Of a stretch of DNA of 64,000 bases, positions 40,012 to 51,057 are shown piece after piece. A program made the translations under genes and the position numbers. Position 1 is the stretch's first letter. The number at the start of each line of letters is the position of its first letter. A model generated the notes under the pieces. It was given only the letters and a program-made list of their open reading frames with translations, was not told the DNA's origin and did no database searches. The stretch comes from Candidatus Copromonas faecavium (nom. illeg.) (GTDB lineage Bacteria > Bacillota > Clostridia > Lachnospirales > Lachnospiraceae), in contig DVGC01000001.1 of assembly GCA_018712915.1 (NCBI GenBank), forward strand, positions 103,264 through 167,263, read 5' to 3'.

Positions 40012-41343
40012 CTAGGGTTTCAGTCTGGTCATGTCCCTGGGGAACAGACTGGCCTGCCGGATGTTCTCCGCCGATAAAAGCTGCATGGTCAGCCGCTCCA
40101 GACCAATGCCCAGGCCCCCGTGAGGCGGCATCCCGTACCGGAAGCAGTCCAGATATTCCTCCATTCCTTCTGTGTCCATGCCCCGTTTCTCCAGCTTTTC
40201 CATCAGCATTCCATAATCGTGAATCCGCTGTCCTCCGGTGGTCACCTCCATGCCGCGAAACAGAAGATCGAAGCTTAAGGTTGCCTGAGTATTTTCCGGA
40301 TCCTCCATGGCATAAAAGGGGCGCTTCTTCGACGGATAATGGGTGACAAATACAAAATCTGAATCCCAGGTCTCTTTTGCGTAGGTGCCGATGAGTCCTT
40401 CCTCCTCCGGCTCCAGATCGTAGGGGGAACGGATGGGGCGATGGCAGGCTTCCGATACCAGCCGCTTGGCCTCGTCAAACCGGAGGCAGGGAATGGAGGT
40501 TATCTTTGGAAGCCTGACGTCCAAAAGAGACAGCTCCGTCCCATACTCCCGCTCCAGCAGCGCAAACATAGACTGGAGCATGGCCGTTTCCATCTGGCAG
40601 AGATCATAAAAGCTGTCCAGAAATCCCATCTCAAAATCCATGCTGGTATATTCGTTCAGATGGCGCCTGGTGCTATGCTTTTCTGCCCGGAACACGGGAC
40701 CCACCTCAAATACCCGGTCGAACACCCCCACCATCATCTGTTTGTAAAACTGGGGACTCTGAGCCAGAACAGCCGGATGATGAAAGTAGGAAAGCTTAAA
40801 CAGGTTGGCCCCTCCTTCCGCCGACCGGGCCCCGATTTTCGGTGTATGGATCTCCGTAAAGCCCTGCCCGGTGAGGAACTCCCGAAAGCCCCGGCAAAGG
40901 CCCTCCTGGATTTTAAAGACCGCCCGTTCCCGAAGATTCCTCAATGCAATGGGCCGGTGATCCAGGCTGGCCTCCAGGGAAATTCCCATTTTCCATTTTC
41001 CGACGGGAAGCGGAAGAGGCGCCGCCGGCTCTGACAGGATCCTGGCATCGGAGAGCCGCAGCTCCATGCCGTGGGGTGCCTTGGGTTCCTTTTTTAAGAC
41101 TCCCCGAACGCGAACGGCCTGACCTTCCTTAAGGCGGCTCAGATCCCCCTGTTGTCCTGCTCCTTCCCGGACGGCCTGCAGAAGTCCCTGACGGCTTCTC
41201 AGAATAACAAAGGAAATCTCTCCCATGTCTCGGATGCTGTGAATCATACCCGCGGTTTCAGCCTCCTGCCCCGCAGCTTCTTCCTTCCAGAGCCTGGCAA
41301 ATTCCACATCTTTTGTTTCCCATACGCCTGCTGCAAATTCCAT
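40012..41343 (-). CDS. aspS: Archaeal-type (likely non-discriminating) aspartyl-tRNA synthetase
   Basis: Class II core with FTEIHTPKI and VFRAEKHSTRRHLNEYTSMDFEM; C-terminal GLGIGLERLTMQLL; no bacterial GAD insertion (about 443 aa); operon with gatCAB. Confidence 0.88.
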   Translation of the reverse strand: MEFAAGVWETKDVEFARLWKEEAAGQEAETAGMIHSIRDMGEISFVILRSRQGLLQAVREGAGQQGDLSRLKEGQAVRVRGVLKKEPKAPHGMELRLSDARILSEPAAPLPLPVGKWKMGISLEASLDHRPIALRNLRERAVFKIQEGLCRGFREFLTGQGFTEIHTPKIGARSAEGGANLFKLSYFHHPAVLAQSPQFYKQMMVGVFDRVFEVGPVFRAEKHSTRRHLNEYTSMDFEMGFLDSFYDLCQMETAMLQSMFALLEREYGTELSLLDVRLPKITSIPCLRFDEAKRLVSEACHRPIRSPYDLEPEEEGLIGTYAKETWDSDFVFVTHYPSKKRPFYAMEDPENTQATLSFDLLFRGMEVTTGGQRIHDYGMLMEKLEKRGMDTEGMEEYLDCFRYGMPPHGGLGIGLERLTMQLLSAENIRQASLFPRDMTRLKP

Positions 41344-41464
41344 TTTGATTCCTCCAATCCTTCTTTTGGATTCTCCGGAACCGGCATTTGATTCGATTTT
41401 TAATTTCATCGAAACAAGCTTCTGCAAAATTTTTATCTAATCCGGAAAGGAAGTTTCCTGACCA

Positions 41465-41940
41465 AATAAAAAACGCCCCGGAGAATTTGTCATCGAAATT
41501 CTCCGGGACGGGATCTGAATCTGATTCCCGCGGTACCACCCGCATTGCATAATATCATTTTATCACAAACCATATTATGCCACTCATGGACAGCCGCCGA
41601 AGCTTGCACCGCTTCTCCTTTTTGGACCTGCATCCTGCTGCCCTGCCTCTTAACGTGAGGCCCTCGTGTCTTCCTACGTCTCAAATCCGGCCAGATTCCT
41701 GTGACCATCGGCTTTATCCCCGGCACCGGGTCCCGCACGTCTTTGCGCTTCCCCGGATAATATCCGGCAAATTCAAGATTTCAGAAGGCCAGCTCCGGAG
41801 TGTTCCCGCATTTTCTTCGTCAGCCCGTGTTCTCAGCCGGCGGCACGGTTCTCTGTCAGCTTCCAAAAAGCGAGTCTCTTTCACAGCCTTTCTGCTTTTC
41901 TTTTTATTGTTTTCTTATAATTCACATACAATATCAGAGT
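41465..41940 (-). promoter_or_regulatory. T-box leader of aspS2-gatCAB
   Basis: GGTGGTACCGCGG T-box motif (41528-41540), terminator CCCGGAGAATTT-loop-AAATTCTCCGGG (41477-41507) and T-run. Left boundary approximate. Confidence 0.85.
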
Positions 41941-43148
41941 TTTTTGATTCTGTCAAGCGCTTTTAATGAATTTTCATAAGTTCCGAAAGCGGTCAGTCGG
42001 AAATACCCCTCTCCCGAAGGACCGAATCCTGCTCCCGGCGTTCCAACGATGCCGGCCTTTTCCAGCAGGTAATCAAAAAACTCCCAGGATTTCATGCCGT
42101 TGGGCGTCTTCATCCAGATATAGGGGGAATTGACTCCGCCGTAGGCCGTAAAACCAGCGTCAATCAGGCCGTCCCGGATGGTCTTCGCATTAAACATATA
42201 CCGGTCTATCTGCTCTTTTACCTGCTTTGCTCCTTCGGGAGAATACACCGCCTCGCCGGCCCGCTGAATGATATAAGGCGTTCCGTTATACTTGGATCCC
42301 TGTCTGCGGGACCACATGGCATTCAGGCTGGCAGAACCGCATACCAGTTCTTTTGGAATCACAGAGAATCCCAGACGGGTTCCCGTAAAGCCGGCCTTTT
42401 TGGAAAAGCTCCTCAGTTCGATGGCGCAGGTTTTTGCTCCCCGGCACTCGTAAATGGAGTGGGGGACTCCCTCTTCCGTAATGTAAGCCTCATAAGCGGC
42501 ATCATAAATAATCACGGATCCGTTCCGGTTGGCATAGTCCACCCAGGCCTGCAGATCGGCCTTTTTGATGGCCTCCCCCGTCGGATTGTTGGGGAAGCAC
42601 AGATAAATCAGATCTGCTCTCTCCTTTGGAAATTCCGGCAGGAATCCATTGGCTTCCGTACAGGGCATATAAACCACTCCGTCAAATTTCCCTGTTTCTT
42701 CATGGTAAAGGCCGGTGCGGCCCGCCATTACGTTGGAATCCAGATAAACCGGATACACCGGATCGCAGACGGCCACCACGCTGTCCGGAGAAAACAGCTC
42801 CTGAATATTTCCGGCATCGCACTTGGCACCGTCCGAAATAAAAATCTCATCGGCAGAGATATCGCAGCCCCTGGACTGAAAATCCTCTCTGGCAATGACA
42901 TCCCGCAGAAACTCATATCCCTGTTCCGGCGCATAGCCCCGGAAGGTTTCCGCTTTTCCCATCTCGTCCACGGCCTGATGCATGGCCTCAATAATCGCCG
43001 GCGCCAGAGGCTGGGTCACATCCCCGATGCCAAGACGGATGATTTCTGTCTCCGGATGGGCCTCCTGGAAAGCCGCCACCTTCTTTGCGATTCCGGCAAA
43101 CAGATAGCTTCCCGGAAGTTTTGCAAAATTCTCATTGACCTTAAACAT
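41934..43148 (-). CDS. dapL: LL-diaminopimelate aminotransferase
   Basis: [27 protein letters not shown]...[19 protein letters not shown]. Confidence 0.93.
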   Translation of the reverse strand: MFKVNENFAKLPGSYLFAGIAKKVAAFQEAHPETEIIRLGIGDVTQPLAPAIIEAMHQAVDEMGKAETFRGYAPEQGYEFLRDVIAREDFQSRGCDISADEIFISDGAKCDAGNIQELFSPDSVVAVCDPVYPVYLDSNVMAGRTGLYHEETGKFDGVVYMPCTEANGFLPEFPKERADLIYLCFPNNPTGEAIKKADLQAWVDYANRNGSVIIYDAAYEAYITEEGVPHSIYECRGAKTCAIELRSFSKKAGFTGTRLGFSVIPKELVCGSASLNAMWSRRQGSKYNGTPYIIQRAGEAVYSPEGAKQVKEQIDRYMFNAKTIRDGLIDAGFTAYGGVNSPYIWMKTPNGMKSWEFFDYLLEKAGIVGTPGAGFGPSGEGYFRLTAFGTYENSLKALDRIKKL

Positions 43149-43188
43149 ATCCATTCCTCTTTTCTTCCAAATTGTCCCTGTTGTAACC

Positions 43189-44937
43189 CTAATTTTCCGG
43201 AATCAGCATGGTGACCATGTGAGCGCTCTCAGTCATGGTCCGTCCCGTATCCATGCTGGTTTTCTGAAGATACCAGTGTGCCTCCGGCTCTGTCAGGTGA
43301 TTCCGTTTCATCAGGAGCTTCTTCGCCCTGCGGATCACGCCCTGCTCCTCGGCGCTTTCCACAAAGCCGGCAAACAGCGGATGGGCGTGGTTGGGCCTGG
43401 ATTTGAACTCCGGATGAGCCTGGGTTCCGATAAAGAAGGGGTGATCGGAGAGCTCAATCATCTCCACAATCCTTCCGTCAGGCGAAAGTCCGGAAAGGAC
43501 CATCCCGTGGGAGGTAAAGTCCTCCCGGTAGGCATTGTTAACCTCAAAACGGTGTCTGTGACGCTCATGAATCTCCTCCATGCCGTAAAGCTTAAAGGCT
43601 CTGGATTTTTTATCCAGCACACAGGGATAGCTTCCCAGCCGCAGTGTTCCTCCGATGTCCTCAATACCGTTCTGCTCCGGCATCAGATCCACCACCGGAT
43701 GGGCAGTTTCCGGATTCAGCTCCGAACTGTTGGCATCCTCATAGCCCAGCACACTGCGGGCAAACTCCACCATGGCCATCTGCATTCCCAGGCAGATCCC
43801 CAAAAAAGGAACCTTGTTTACCCTGGCATAGCCGGCCGCCAGCGCCATTCCCTCGGTGCCGCGGCAGCCAAAGCCTCCCGGAATCAGGATCCCGTCTGCT
43901 GCCGATAAAACCTCGTCCACATTGGCCTCCGTCAGCTGTTCGGAATCCACCCACTGGATATTCACCTTGGTGCGGTTCGCGATGCCTCCGTGCTTTAAAG
44001 CCTCCATCACGCTTAAATACGCATCATGAAGCTGAATATACTTGCCCACCAAAGCAATGGTAATCTCGCTCTGAGGATTCTTTAAGGCGTCCACCATATG
44101 CCGCCAGTCCGTAAGCCTGGGCTCGGGACATGGAAGATTCAGACAGCCGCAGACCACCTGGGCCAGCCTCTCCCGCTCCATCATCAGCGGCGCTTCATAA
44201 AGGTATTCCACATCCAGGTTCTGAAGCACGTTTCCCTCCGGCACGTTGCAGAACAGGCCAATCTTGGCCCGGATTTCATCCTCCAGCGGGACCTCGGTCC
44301 GGCACACGATGATATCGGGAGAAATTCCCATTCCCTGAAGGGATTTGACGCTCTGCTGGGTGGGCTTTGTCTTGACCTCTCCGGAAGCCTTCAGGTAGGG
44401 AACCAAGGTCACATGGATCAGCACCGAATTACCCGGTCCCTGTTCCTGGCGGAACTGACGGATGGCCTCTAAAAACGGCTGGCTCTCGATGTCTCCCACA
44501 GTTCCTCCCACCTCGATAATCGCAATCCGGTTTTCATCCGGCGTCTTTGCCCGGTAAAATCTGGATTTAATTTCATTGGTAATATGGGGAATCACCTGAA
44601 CCGTACCGCCGCCAAAATCCCCGTGGCGCTCCTTCTGAAGCACCGTCCAGTAAATCTTTCCCGTGGTCACATTGGAATTTCGATCCAGGTTTTCGTCGAT
44701 GAACCGCTCATAATGTCCCAGATCCAGATCGGTTTCTGTCCCGTCATCGGTGACAAACACCTCGCCGTGCTGAATCGGGTTCATGGTTCCCGGATCGATA
44801 TTGATATAGGGATCAAATTTCTGCATTGTGACCTGATAGCCTCTCGCCTTCAGCAGCCGGCCAAGAGAAGCCGCCGTAATTCCTTTTCCCAGTCCGGATA
44901 CGACGCCTCCTGTCACAAACACGTACTTTACTGCCAT
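43189..44937 (-). CDS. pyrG: CTP synthase
   Basis: [33 protein letters not shown]. Confidence 0.97.
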   Translation of the reverse strand: MAVKYVFVTGGVVSGLGKGITAASLGRLLKARGYQVTMQKFDPYINIDPGTMNPIQHGEVFVTDDGTETDLDLGHYERFIDENLDRNSNVTTGKIYWTVLQKERHGDFGGGTVQVIPHITNEIKSRFYRAKTPDENRIAIIEVGGTVGDIESQPFLEAIRQFRQEQGPGNSVLIHVTLVPYLKASGEVKTKPTQQSVKSLQGMGISPDIIVCRTEVPLEDEIRAKIGLFCNVPEGNVLQNLDVEYLYEAPLMMERERLAQVVCGCLNLPCPEPRLTDWRHMVDALKNPQSEITIALVGKYIQLHDAYLSVMEALKHGGIANRTKVNIQWVDSEQLTEANVDEVLSAADGILIPGGFGCRGTEGMALAAGYARVNKVPFLGICLGMQMAMVEFARSVLGYEDANSSELNPETAHPVVDLMPEQNGIEDIGGTLRLGSYPCVLDKKSRAFKLYGMEEIHERHRHRFEVNNAYREDFTSHGMVLSGLSPDGRIVEMIELSDHPFFIGTQAHPEFKSRPNHAHPLFAGFVESAEEQGVIRRAKKLLMKRNHLTEPEAHWYLQKTSMDTGRTMTESAHMVTMLIPEN

Positions 44938-45228
44938 ACCTTACCTCCTGCATTCTGCGGTTTGGAAAAGAAAAAGGGGTGACAGAATCCCAAAGACTCC
45001 GACACCCTTGTCTCATATCCTCATTCCATTTTCTATTTTCTCCAGAGAAACCGGAATCATACCGTCTCCCGGTTATTTGTCTTTCAGAAAGCAGTCTGCT
45101 CCCCAAAATCCAAAAATATGGAACTACTATATTCCTTTTTTTCTCATTTGTAAACCTTTTTTTGAAAGAAAAATATTTTTCTTTTTTCTTTTTTTGAAGA
45201 GAAGTACTCCAGCCTCTGAAAAAAGTGC

Positions 45229-45256
45229 TTGACAAATGCCGGGAAATATGTATACT
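45229..45256 (+). promoter_or_regulatory. Promoter of glnN
   Basis: TTGACA-N16-TATACT. Confidence 0.75.
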
Positions 45257-45271
45257 AAGCCTCATTAGAGC

Positions 45272-45305
45272 AAGGGCGCTGCGTTTCAGGACGCAAGCGC
45301 CCTTT
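45272..45305 (+). terminator. Terminator-like hairpin immediately downstream of the glnN promoter
   Basis: AAGGGCGCTGCGT-TTCAGG-ACGCAAGCGCCCTT then TTTC. Confidence 0.75.
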
Positions 45306-45374
45306 TTCATTTCAGGAACGGCCGTTTTTTCTGATTCCCGGCCCCTGAAGCAATATGAGGAAGGAGAATGATCT

Positions 45375-47474
45375 ATGAGCAAAAACATCCCGGAACTGTA
45401 CGGAAGCCTGGTATTCAGCGATTCCGAAATGAAGAGCCGCCTGCCAAAAGACATTTACAGGGCCCTGGCCAAAACCATTCATAACGGCACCCATCTCGAA
45501 CTGGATGTTGCCAACGCGGTAGCGGTAGCCATGAAGGAGTGGGCCCTGGAACATGGAGCCACCCACTTTACTCACTGGTTCCAGCCCCTGACCGGCATCA
45601 CTGCTGAAAAGCACGACAGCTTTCTTTCTCCCACCGGAGGCGGCGAAGCCATCATGGAATTCTCCGGAAAAGAACTGATCAAAGGTGAACCTGACGCCTC
45701 CAGCTTCCCCTCCGGCGGTCTTCGCGCCACTTTCGAGGCCCGCGGCTATACGGCCTGGGACCCCACCTCTTTCGCATTCATCAAAGGACACACGCTCTGC
45801 ATTCCCACTGCCTTCTGTTCTTACAGCGGGGAAGCACTCGACAAAAAGACCCCCCTGCTGCGTTCCATGGAAGCCATAAGCAAAGAAGCCGTCCGGCTGC
45901 TCCATATTCTCGGCAACACGGAGGTCCGCCGGGTTCTGTCCACCGTAGGCGCTGAGCAGGAATATTTTCTCATCGATAAAAGTCTGTATCAGCAGAGAAA
46001 GGATCTGATTTTCTGCAGCCGAACTCTGTTCGGAGCCGCGGCCCCCAAAGGCCAGGAGATGGATGACCACTATTTCGGCACCATCCGTCCCAGAGTAGAG
46101 GCCTTCATGGAAGACTTAAACAAGGCCCTCTGGGAGCTTGGCATCCCCGCAAAAACCGAACACAATGAGGTGGCCCCGTCCCAGCATGAGCTGGCTCCCA
46201 CCTTTGAAACTGTCAACGTGGCCGTCGACCACAATCAACTGGTGATGGAAATGATGAAGCGCATCGCCGATCAGCATGACCTTGCCTGCCTGCTCCATGA
46301 AAAACCGTTTGAGGGCATCAACGGAAGCGGCAAACACGACAACTGGTCTCTTTCCACCGATACGGGAATCAACCTTCTGGACCCGGGAAAAACGCCGGCT
46401 GAAAACACTCAGTTTCTCCTGTTTCTGGCTGCCGTCATCAAAGCCGTTGATGAATATGCGGATCTTCTGAGAGTTTCTGTGGCCACCGCAGGCAACGATC
46501 ACCGGCTGGGCGCCAACGAAGCCCCTCCTGCCGTCGTTTCCATGTTCCTCGGGGATGAGCTGGGAGCCATCGTAGAGGCCATCAAATCCGACACCTATTT
46601 TTCCGGCTCCGGCACTGTGGAAATGACCATGGGACCCAAAGTTCTGCCTCATTTTATCAAGGACAACACGGACCGCAACCGGACCTCGCCCTTTGCCTTC
46701 ACCGGCAACAAATTCGAGTTCCGTATGCCCGGCTCCTCCCTGTCCTTATCCGGTCCCAACACGGTTCTTAACACGGCGGTGGCAGAGGCTCTCAGTCAGT
46801 TTTCCGATATTCTGGAAAAAGTGCCTTCTGAAGGCCTTCCGGACGCCGTCCACACCCTTTTGCGGGACTCCTTCCGAACCCACGAGCGAATCATTTTCAA
46901 CGGAAACGGATATACGGAAGAGTGGCTTGAGGAAGCAAAACAGCGGGAGCTTCCCAATTTAAAATCCACCCCCGATGCCCTGCCTCATATGATCTCCGAT
47001 AAGAATATCTGTCTGATGACAAAACACAGCGTACTGACAAAAGAGGAGATTTTTGCCCGTTATGAAATTGCTCTTGAAAATTACGTAAAGACGCTTCACA
47101 TCGAATCAAAGACGCTGATTGAAATGGTGCAGAAGGATTTCCTGCCCTCCTCCATCTCCTACGCAGGCGAACTGGCCTTTACAGGAGCAAAGAAACGGCA
47201 GCTTTCCGATTCTATTTCCACCAGAACGGAGGAGATGCTGGCCGCAAAGCTTTCTCTTCTTAACGACAGAATCTCCGGCGGACTGGAACAGCTAAAGGAG
47301 GATACAGCCGCTGCGGAGCGGCTGGAAGGCTATCTGGAGGCAGCCAGATATTATCAGGAAACCATTCTGCCGGAAATCGAAGCGCTCAGGCTTCTGCTAA
47401 ACGAGGCAGAGGAACTGATTCCTGATGACTGTCTGCCCTATCCAACCTACAGCAGACTGCTGTTCTCGGTATAA
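45375..47474 (+). CDS. glnN: Type III glutamine synthetase
   Basis: 699 aa, [11 protein letters not shown]...[26 protein letters not shown] signatures. Confidence 0.94.
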   Translation: MSKNIPELYGSLVFSDSEMKSRLPKDIYRALAKTIHNGTHLELDVANAVAVAMKEWALEHGATHFTHWFQPLTGITAEKHDSFLSPTGGGEAIMEFSGKELIKGEPDASSFPSGGLRATFEARGYTAWDPTSFAFIKGHTLCIPTAFCSYSGEALDKKTPLLRSMEAISKEAVRLLHILGNTEVRRVLSTVGAEQEYFLIDKSLYQQRKDLIFCSRTLFGAAAPKGQEMDDHYFGTIRPRVEAFMEDLNKALWELGIPAKTEHNEVAPSQHELAPTFETVNVAVDHNQLVMEMMKRIADQHDLACLLHEKPFEGINGSGKHDNWSLSTDTGINLLDPGKTPAENTQFLLFLAAVIKAVDEYADLLRVSVATAGNDHRLGANEAPPAVVSMFLGDELGAIVEAIKSDTYFSGSGTVEMTMGPKVLPHFIKDNTDRNRTSPFAFTGNKFEFRMPGSSLSLSGPNTVLNTAVAEALSQFSDILEKVPSEGLPDAVHTLLRDSFRTHERIIFNGNGYTEEWLEEAKQRELPNLKSTPDALPHMISDKNICLMTKHSVLTKEEIFARYEIALENYVKTLHIESKTLIEMVQKDFLPSSISYAGELAFTGAKKRQLSDSISTRTEEMLAAKLSLLNDRISGGLEQLKEDTAAAERLEGYLEAARYYQETILPEIEALRLLLNEAEELIPDDCLPYPTYSRLLFSV

Positions 47475-47488
47475 GGCAGAAAAATTCA

Positions 47489-47517
47489 GCCGTGCCCGGA
47501 TCTTCTCCTGGCACGGC
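47489..47517 (+). terminator. Terminator of glnN
   Basis: GCCGTGCC-loop-GGCACGGC followed by CTTTATCTTTTTTT. Confidence 0.75.
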
Positions 47518-47544
47518 CTTTATCTTTTTTTACAGGAAAACAGA

Positions 47545-48915
47545 TCAGGAAGCCTCCCGTTGTCCCTGGCACCGCCTGAAAATCTTCCGGAGCATGAAAA
47601 CGGCTGCAATGCCAAGAATCAGTTCTGCCGTAGGCTGGGCAAAGACCAGACCATACAGGGGGAACAGGCGGTTGTAAATAATCAGGGCAGGGATTTCCAG
47701 AACAATTTTTCTCATAATCGCAAAAATCAGTGCATTCCTTCCCAGTCCAAGCGCCTGGAAAACGCCGACGGTGATGAAATCCAGACAAAGAAGAGGGATT
47801 CCCAGACAGAAGCCCCGCAGGAATCTGGTGCCATAGCTGATAATGGATTCATTTTCCATAAACGCGCGAATCAGCAGCTCCGCTCCTCCATAGTAACCCG
47901 CCGCCACCAAAATCAGAAGCGGCAGCAGTATTTTAAGGGCAAAGAGAATGGTTTTCTTCATTCTCTTATGCATCTGACTGGTATAGGTATAGCTGACTAA
48001 CGGCATGATCCCCTGGGAAAAGCCCATGGCCACCTGCATGGGAACCATATAAATTTTATAGGCAATTCCCATGGCTGCCACCGCATCCGCCCCGTAGGCA
48101 GATGTAAAATTGTTGAGAAGCGTCATGCCCGTCACATTTAAAAGGTTCTGAATGGAAGCAGGGACGCCGACTCCACAGACACCGACAACAATTTTTTTAT
48201 TAATCTTAAATTTCTTAGGATCAATACAGACATATGTATTCTTCCGTTTTATATAAAGGAGTACAAAGAAATAACAGCAGGCCACACAGTTGGAAATAAA
48301 TGTGGCCAGTCCTGCTCCCGCTGCGCCCATATGGAATCCCCAGGGCAGGATAAAAATCGGATCCAGAATCATATTCAGAATACAGCCGCTCATGGTGCCT
48401 ATGCTGGCATGAAGCGCGGAGCCTTCCGAACGGAACATATAGGCCATGACTACGTTTAAGATTGCCGGCATGGCTCCGCAGGAAACCGTCCAGAACATAT
48501 AACCATAGGTAGCGTCCCTGGTGGTATCATCGGCTCCCAGAAGACTCATAAGCGGACCGGAAAACACCGTACAGAAAATTGAAATTACAAGTCCGCCCAA
48601 AAGGGAACAGTAAAAGCCAAACGCCGAGCTCCGTGAAACCGTCTCATAGTCCTTTAGCCCCAGAGAACGGCTCATCATGCTGGAAGTTCCCACGCCAAAC
48701 AGGTTATTGACCGCATTAAAAGCCAGAAGAACCGGGGCCGCCAGCGAAACGCCGGCATTCTGAACCGGATCATTCAGCATTCCCACGAAAAACGTATCCG
48801 CCAGGTTATAGATCACCATAACCAGAGAGCTCAGCACCGTGGGAATTGCCAGTTTCGCAACCGCATTGGGAACCGGCGTCCGTTCAAACAGCTGGATTTT
48901 ATCTTTGTTATCCAT
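47545..48915 (-). CDS. MATE family efflux transporter
   Basis: 456 aa multi-TM MATE sequence. Confidence 0.9.
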   Translation of the reverse strand: MDNKDKIQLFERTPVPNAVAKLAIPTVLSSLVMVIYNLADTFFVGMLNDPVQNAGVSLAAPVLLAFNAVNNLFGVGTSSMMSRSLGLKDYETVSRSSAFGFYCSLLGGLVISIFCTVFSGPLMSLLGADDTTRDATYGYMFWTVSCGAMPAILNVVMAYMFRSEGSALHASIGTMSGCILNMILDPIFILPWGFHMGAAGAGLATFISNCVACCYFFVLLYIKRKNTYVCIDPKKFKINKKIVVGVCGVGVPASIQNLLNVTGMTLLNNFTSAYGADAVAAMGIAYKIYMVPMQVAMGFSQGIMPLVSYTYTSQMHKRMKKTILFALKILLPLLILVAAGYYGGAELLIRAFMENESIISYGTRFLRGFCLGIPLLCLDFITVGVFQALGLGRNALIFAIMRKIVLEIPALIIYNRLFPLYGLVFAQPTAELILGIAAVFMLRKIFRRCQGQREAS

Positions 48916-48989
48916 AATTTCACCTCACCGTTTATCATATCATGAAAGCAGGCGGGTGACAAGATATGGGACGGCGAAATAATGGTTTG

Positions 48990-50210
48990 CTAAATGGTTT
49001 TTAGCTTCAGATAAAAACAGTTTTTCCCGTTTTCACAGGACAGGCCAAAACCGGCCCTGTGTTCTTTCGCGATCTCCTTTGCGATGGAAAGGCCCAGACC
49101 GCATCCAAAACCGGAGGAATGGGACGTATCTCCCCGGTAAAACCGTTCAAAAATCGCATTCCTCTGCTCTTTCGGGATCAGGGGGCCTCCGCTCTCCACC
49201 CACAGGCAAAGCCCATGGCGCCCCAGTGTCTTTAACGATACCCGGGTGTCCGACCTGGGCGCAGAATACTTTACCGCATTGTCCAGAAGAATCTGCATCA
49301 GCTTTTTTAATTCTTCCCGGTTTCCCCTGACACGGGCCCCAGACGGCAGATCCTCGTAGGACAAAACCCGCCCAGCCTGGTAAAACACCGGCTCAAAGGT
49401 TAAAAGCACCTCCATCAAAAGCTCATCAAATTCAAAAACCGTCCAGTCTTTTTTCTTTCCGGTTCTGGCATCGCTTCTTGCCAGAGTCAGCAGGCTTTCC
49501 ACCAGTTTTCTCATCTCCTGGCATTCCTGTTTCATATTGGTCAGCCATTTGTCCATCTCCTCTGTCTGCCCCAGAAGACGGCCGGAAAGCAGCTCCGCAT
49601 TGGCCGCAATGATGGTCAGCGGCGTTTTCAGCTCATGGGAGGCATTGGCCACAAACTCCTTCTGGGAAACCATGGCCTTTTCCAGCGGCCGGACAGCCCA
49701 GCCTGCAAAGCACCAGGACAGGCCCAGAAATAAAAGCCAGATGCCGCCGCAGACCAGGGCCCCGTACTGCAGAATGCTCTCAAGCACAGATTCCCCATAG
49801 GATGTATCTGCAAATGCAAGGAACATTCCCTCCGGCCGGTCGGCCCGCAGGTATTTCAGATTATACTGAGGCAAAAATCCTGTTTCCTCAACCCCGCCCA
49901 TGCCCAAAAGCGCAACCTCATTCAAAAAATCCTGATCCGGAAAGGAGTTATAATTCCCTTCCTGCAGAATAACGGCTCCTTCAGAGGTAATCACCACAGA
50001 GAAATGCGGGACGCGGACCCTGGATGCCCCGTCAAAAATCAGCAGGCTTTCCCCGCCGTCTGCCAGCCGGTTTAAAACCTGATCCGTCTCCCGGAAGCCT
50101 CTGTTTTTTACCACTGCCGCAGACGCAAAAAAGGTGACGCCGATAACCGCCGTCACAATGAGCATGTTATAAAACATAAATTTCAATTTCAGCCACACAA
50201 TCTCTTTCAT
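48990..50210 (-). CDS. Sensor histidine kinase
   Basis: FVANASHELKTPLTIIAANAELL H-box; GCGLGLSIAKEIA. Confidence 0.92.
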   Translation of the reverse strand: MKEIVWLKLKFMFYNMLIVTAVIGVTFFASAAVVKNRGFRETDQVLNRLADGGESLLIFDGASRVRVPHFSVVITSEGAVILQEGNYNSFPDQDFLNEVALLGMGGVEETGFLPQYNLKYLRADRPEGMFLAFADTSYGESVLESILQYGALVCGGIWLLFLGLSWCFAGWAVRPLEKAMVSQKEFVANASHELKTPLTIIAANAELLSGRLLGQTEEMDKWLTNMKQECQEMRKLVESLLTLARSDARTGKKKDWTVFEFDELLMEVLLTFEPVFYQAGRVLSYEDLPSGARVRGNREELKKLMQILLDNAVKYSAPRSDTRVSLKTLGRHGLCLWVESGGPLIPKEQRNAIFERFYRGDTSHSSGFGCGLGLSIAKEIAKEHRAGFGLSCENGKNCFYLKLKTI

Positions 50211-50890
50211 GCCCCGTCCTCCTTCTCCGTCAGCCGGTATCCCAAGCCGCGGATAGTCACAATCCAGACATGAACCTTTAAGAAAAGCAGTTTCTTTCTT
50301 AAAAAGGAAATATACGTCTCCACATTGTTCTCTACCGCATCCGATCCCTCTCCCCAGACCTTTAAAAGGAGCGTCTCCTTGGAAATAACCAGGCCCCGGT
50401 TAGCCATCAGGATCCGCATAATATCATACTCCTTCCGCCCCAGCTGAATCTGTTTTTCCGGGCCGGAAAGAGTATAATTTTTCCGATCCAGAGTCAGGTC
50501 CCCGACGGTTACGGCATCCGGAATCAGTTCTCCCTGACGCCTTACCAGAGTTTTCATCACAGCCAGAAGCTCCTCCGCTTCAAATGGTTTGGTCAGATAA
50601 TAATCGGCCCCGGCATCCAGTCCGCGAACCTTATCCTCCACTTCACTCCTGGCGGTCAAAAGGAGAACCGGTGTCTGAATCCCTTTGCTCCTGGCCTCCG
50701 CCAGAACAGAGAATCCGTCCTTCCCCGGCAGCATCAGATCCAGAATTACCGCATCGTAAGCGCCTGTTTCCATCTGGCAGGCTCCCGAAATTCCGTCGGT
50801 GCAGATATCCGCGTCATACCAGATTTGTTTTAAAATATCCTGGAGAGACTGTGCAAGCCTCTCATTATCCTCAATAATCAGCACTCTCAT
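50207..50890 (-). CDS. OmpR-family response regulator
   Basis: MRVLIIEDNERLAQSLQ; 4-nt overlap with the kinase gene. Confidence 0.93.
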   Translation of the reverse strand: MRVLIIEDNERLAQSLQDILKQIWYDADICTDGISGACQMETGAYDAVILDLMLPGKDGFSVLAEARSKGIQTPVLLLTARSEVEDKVRGLDAGADYYLTKPFEAEELLAVMKTLVRRQGELIPDAVTVGDLTLDRKNYTLSGPEKQIQLGRKEYDIMRILMANRGLVISKETLLLKVWGEGSDAVENNVETYISFLRKKLLFLKVHVWIVTIRGLGYRLTEKEDGA

Positions 50891-51057
50891 AGATGCTATT
50901 TTCCCTCTTTTCTCCGGCAAAATCAAGAGGCCGACATGGAATTTCATAGAAAAGACACAAACACTCCCTGACTCCAGACACCAATGCCCGGCCGCGTCTG
51001 CCGACGCGGGCCAGGCATGCCTTTTTCTCTCAAATGTCCGCGCCTTCCGTTCTTTCT

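Noticed and set aside
44813-45454. 213-aa minus-strand ORF upstream of pyrG
   Set aside because: Overlaps the pyrG start, the glnN promoter/terminator and the glnN start; no domain resemblance.
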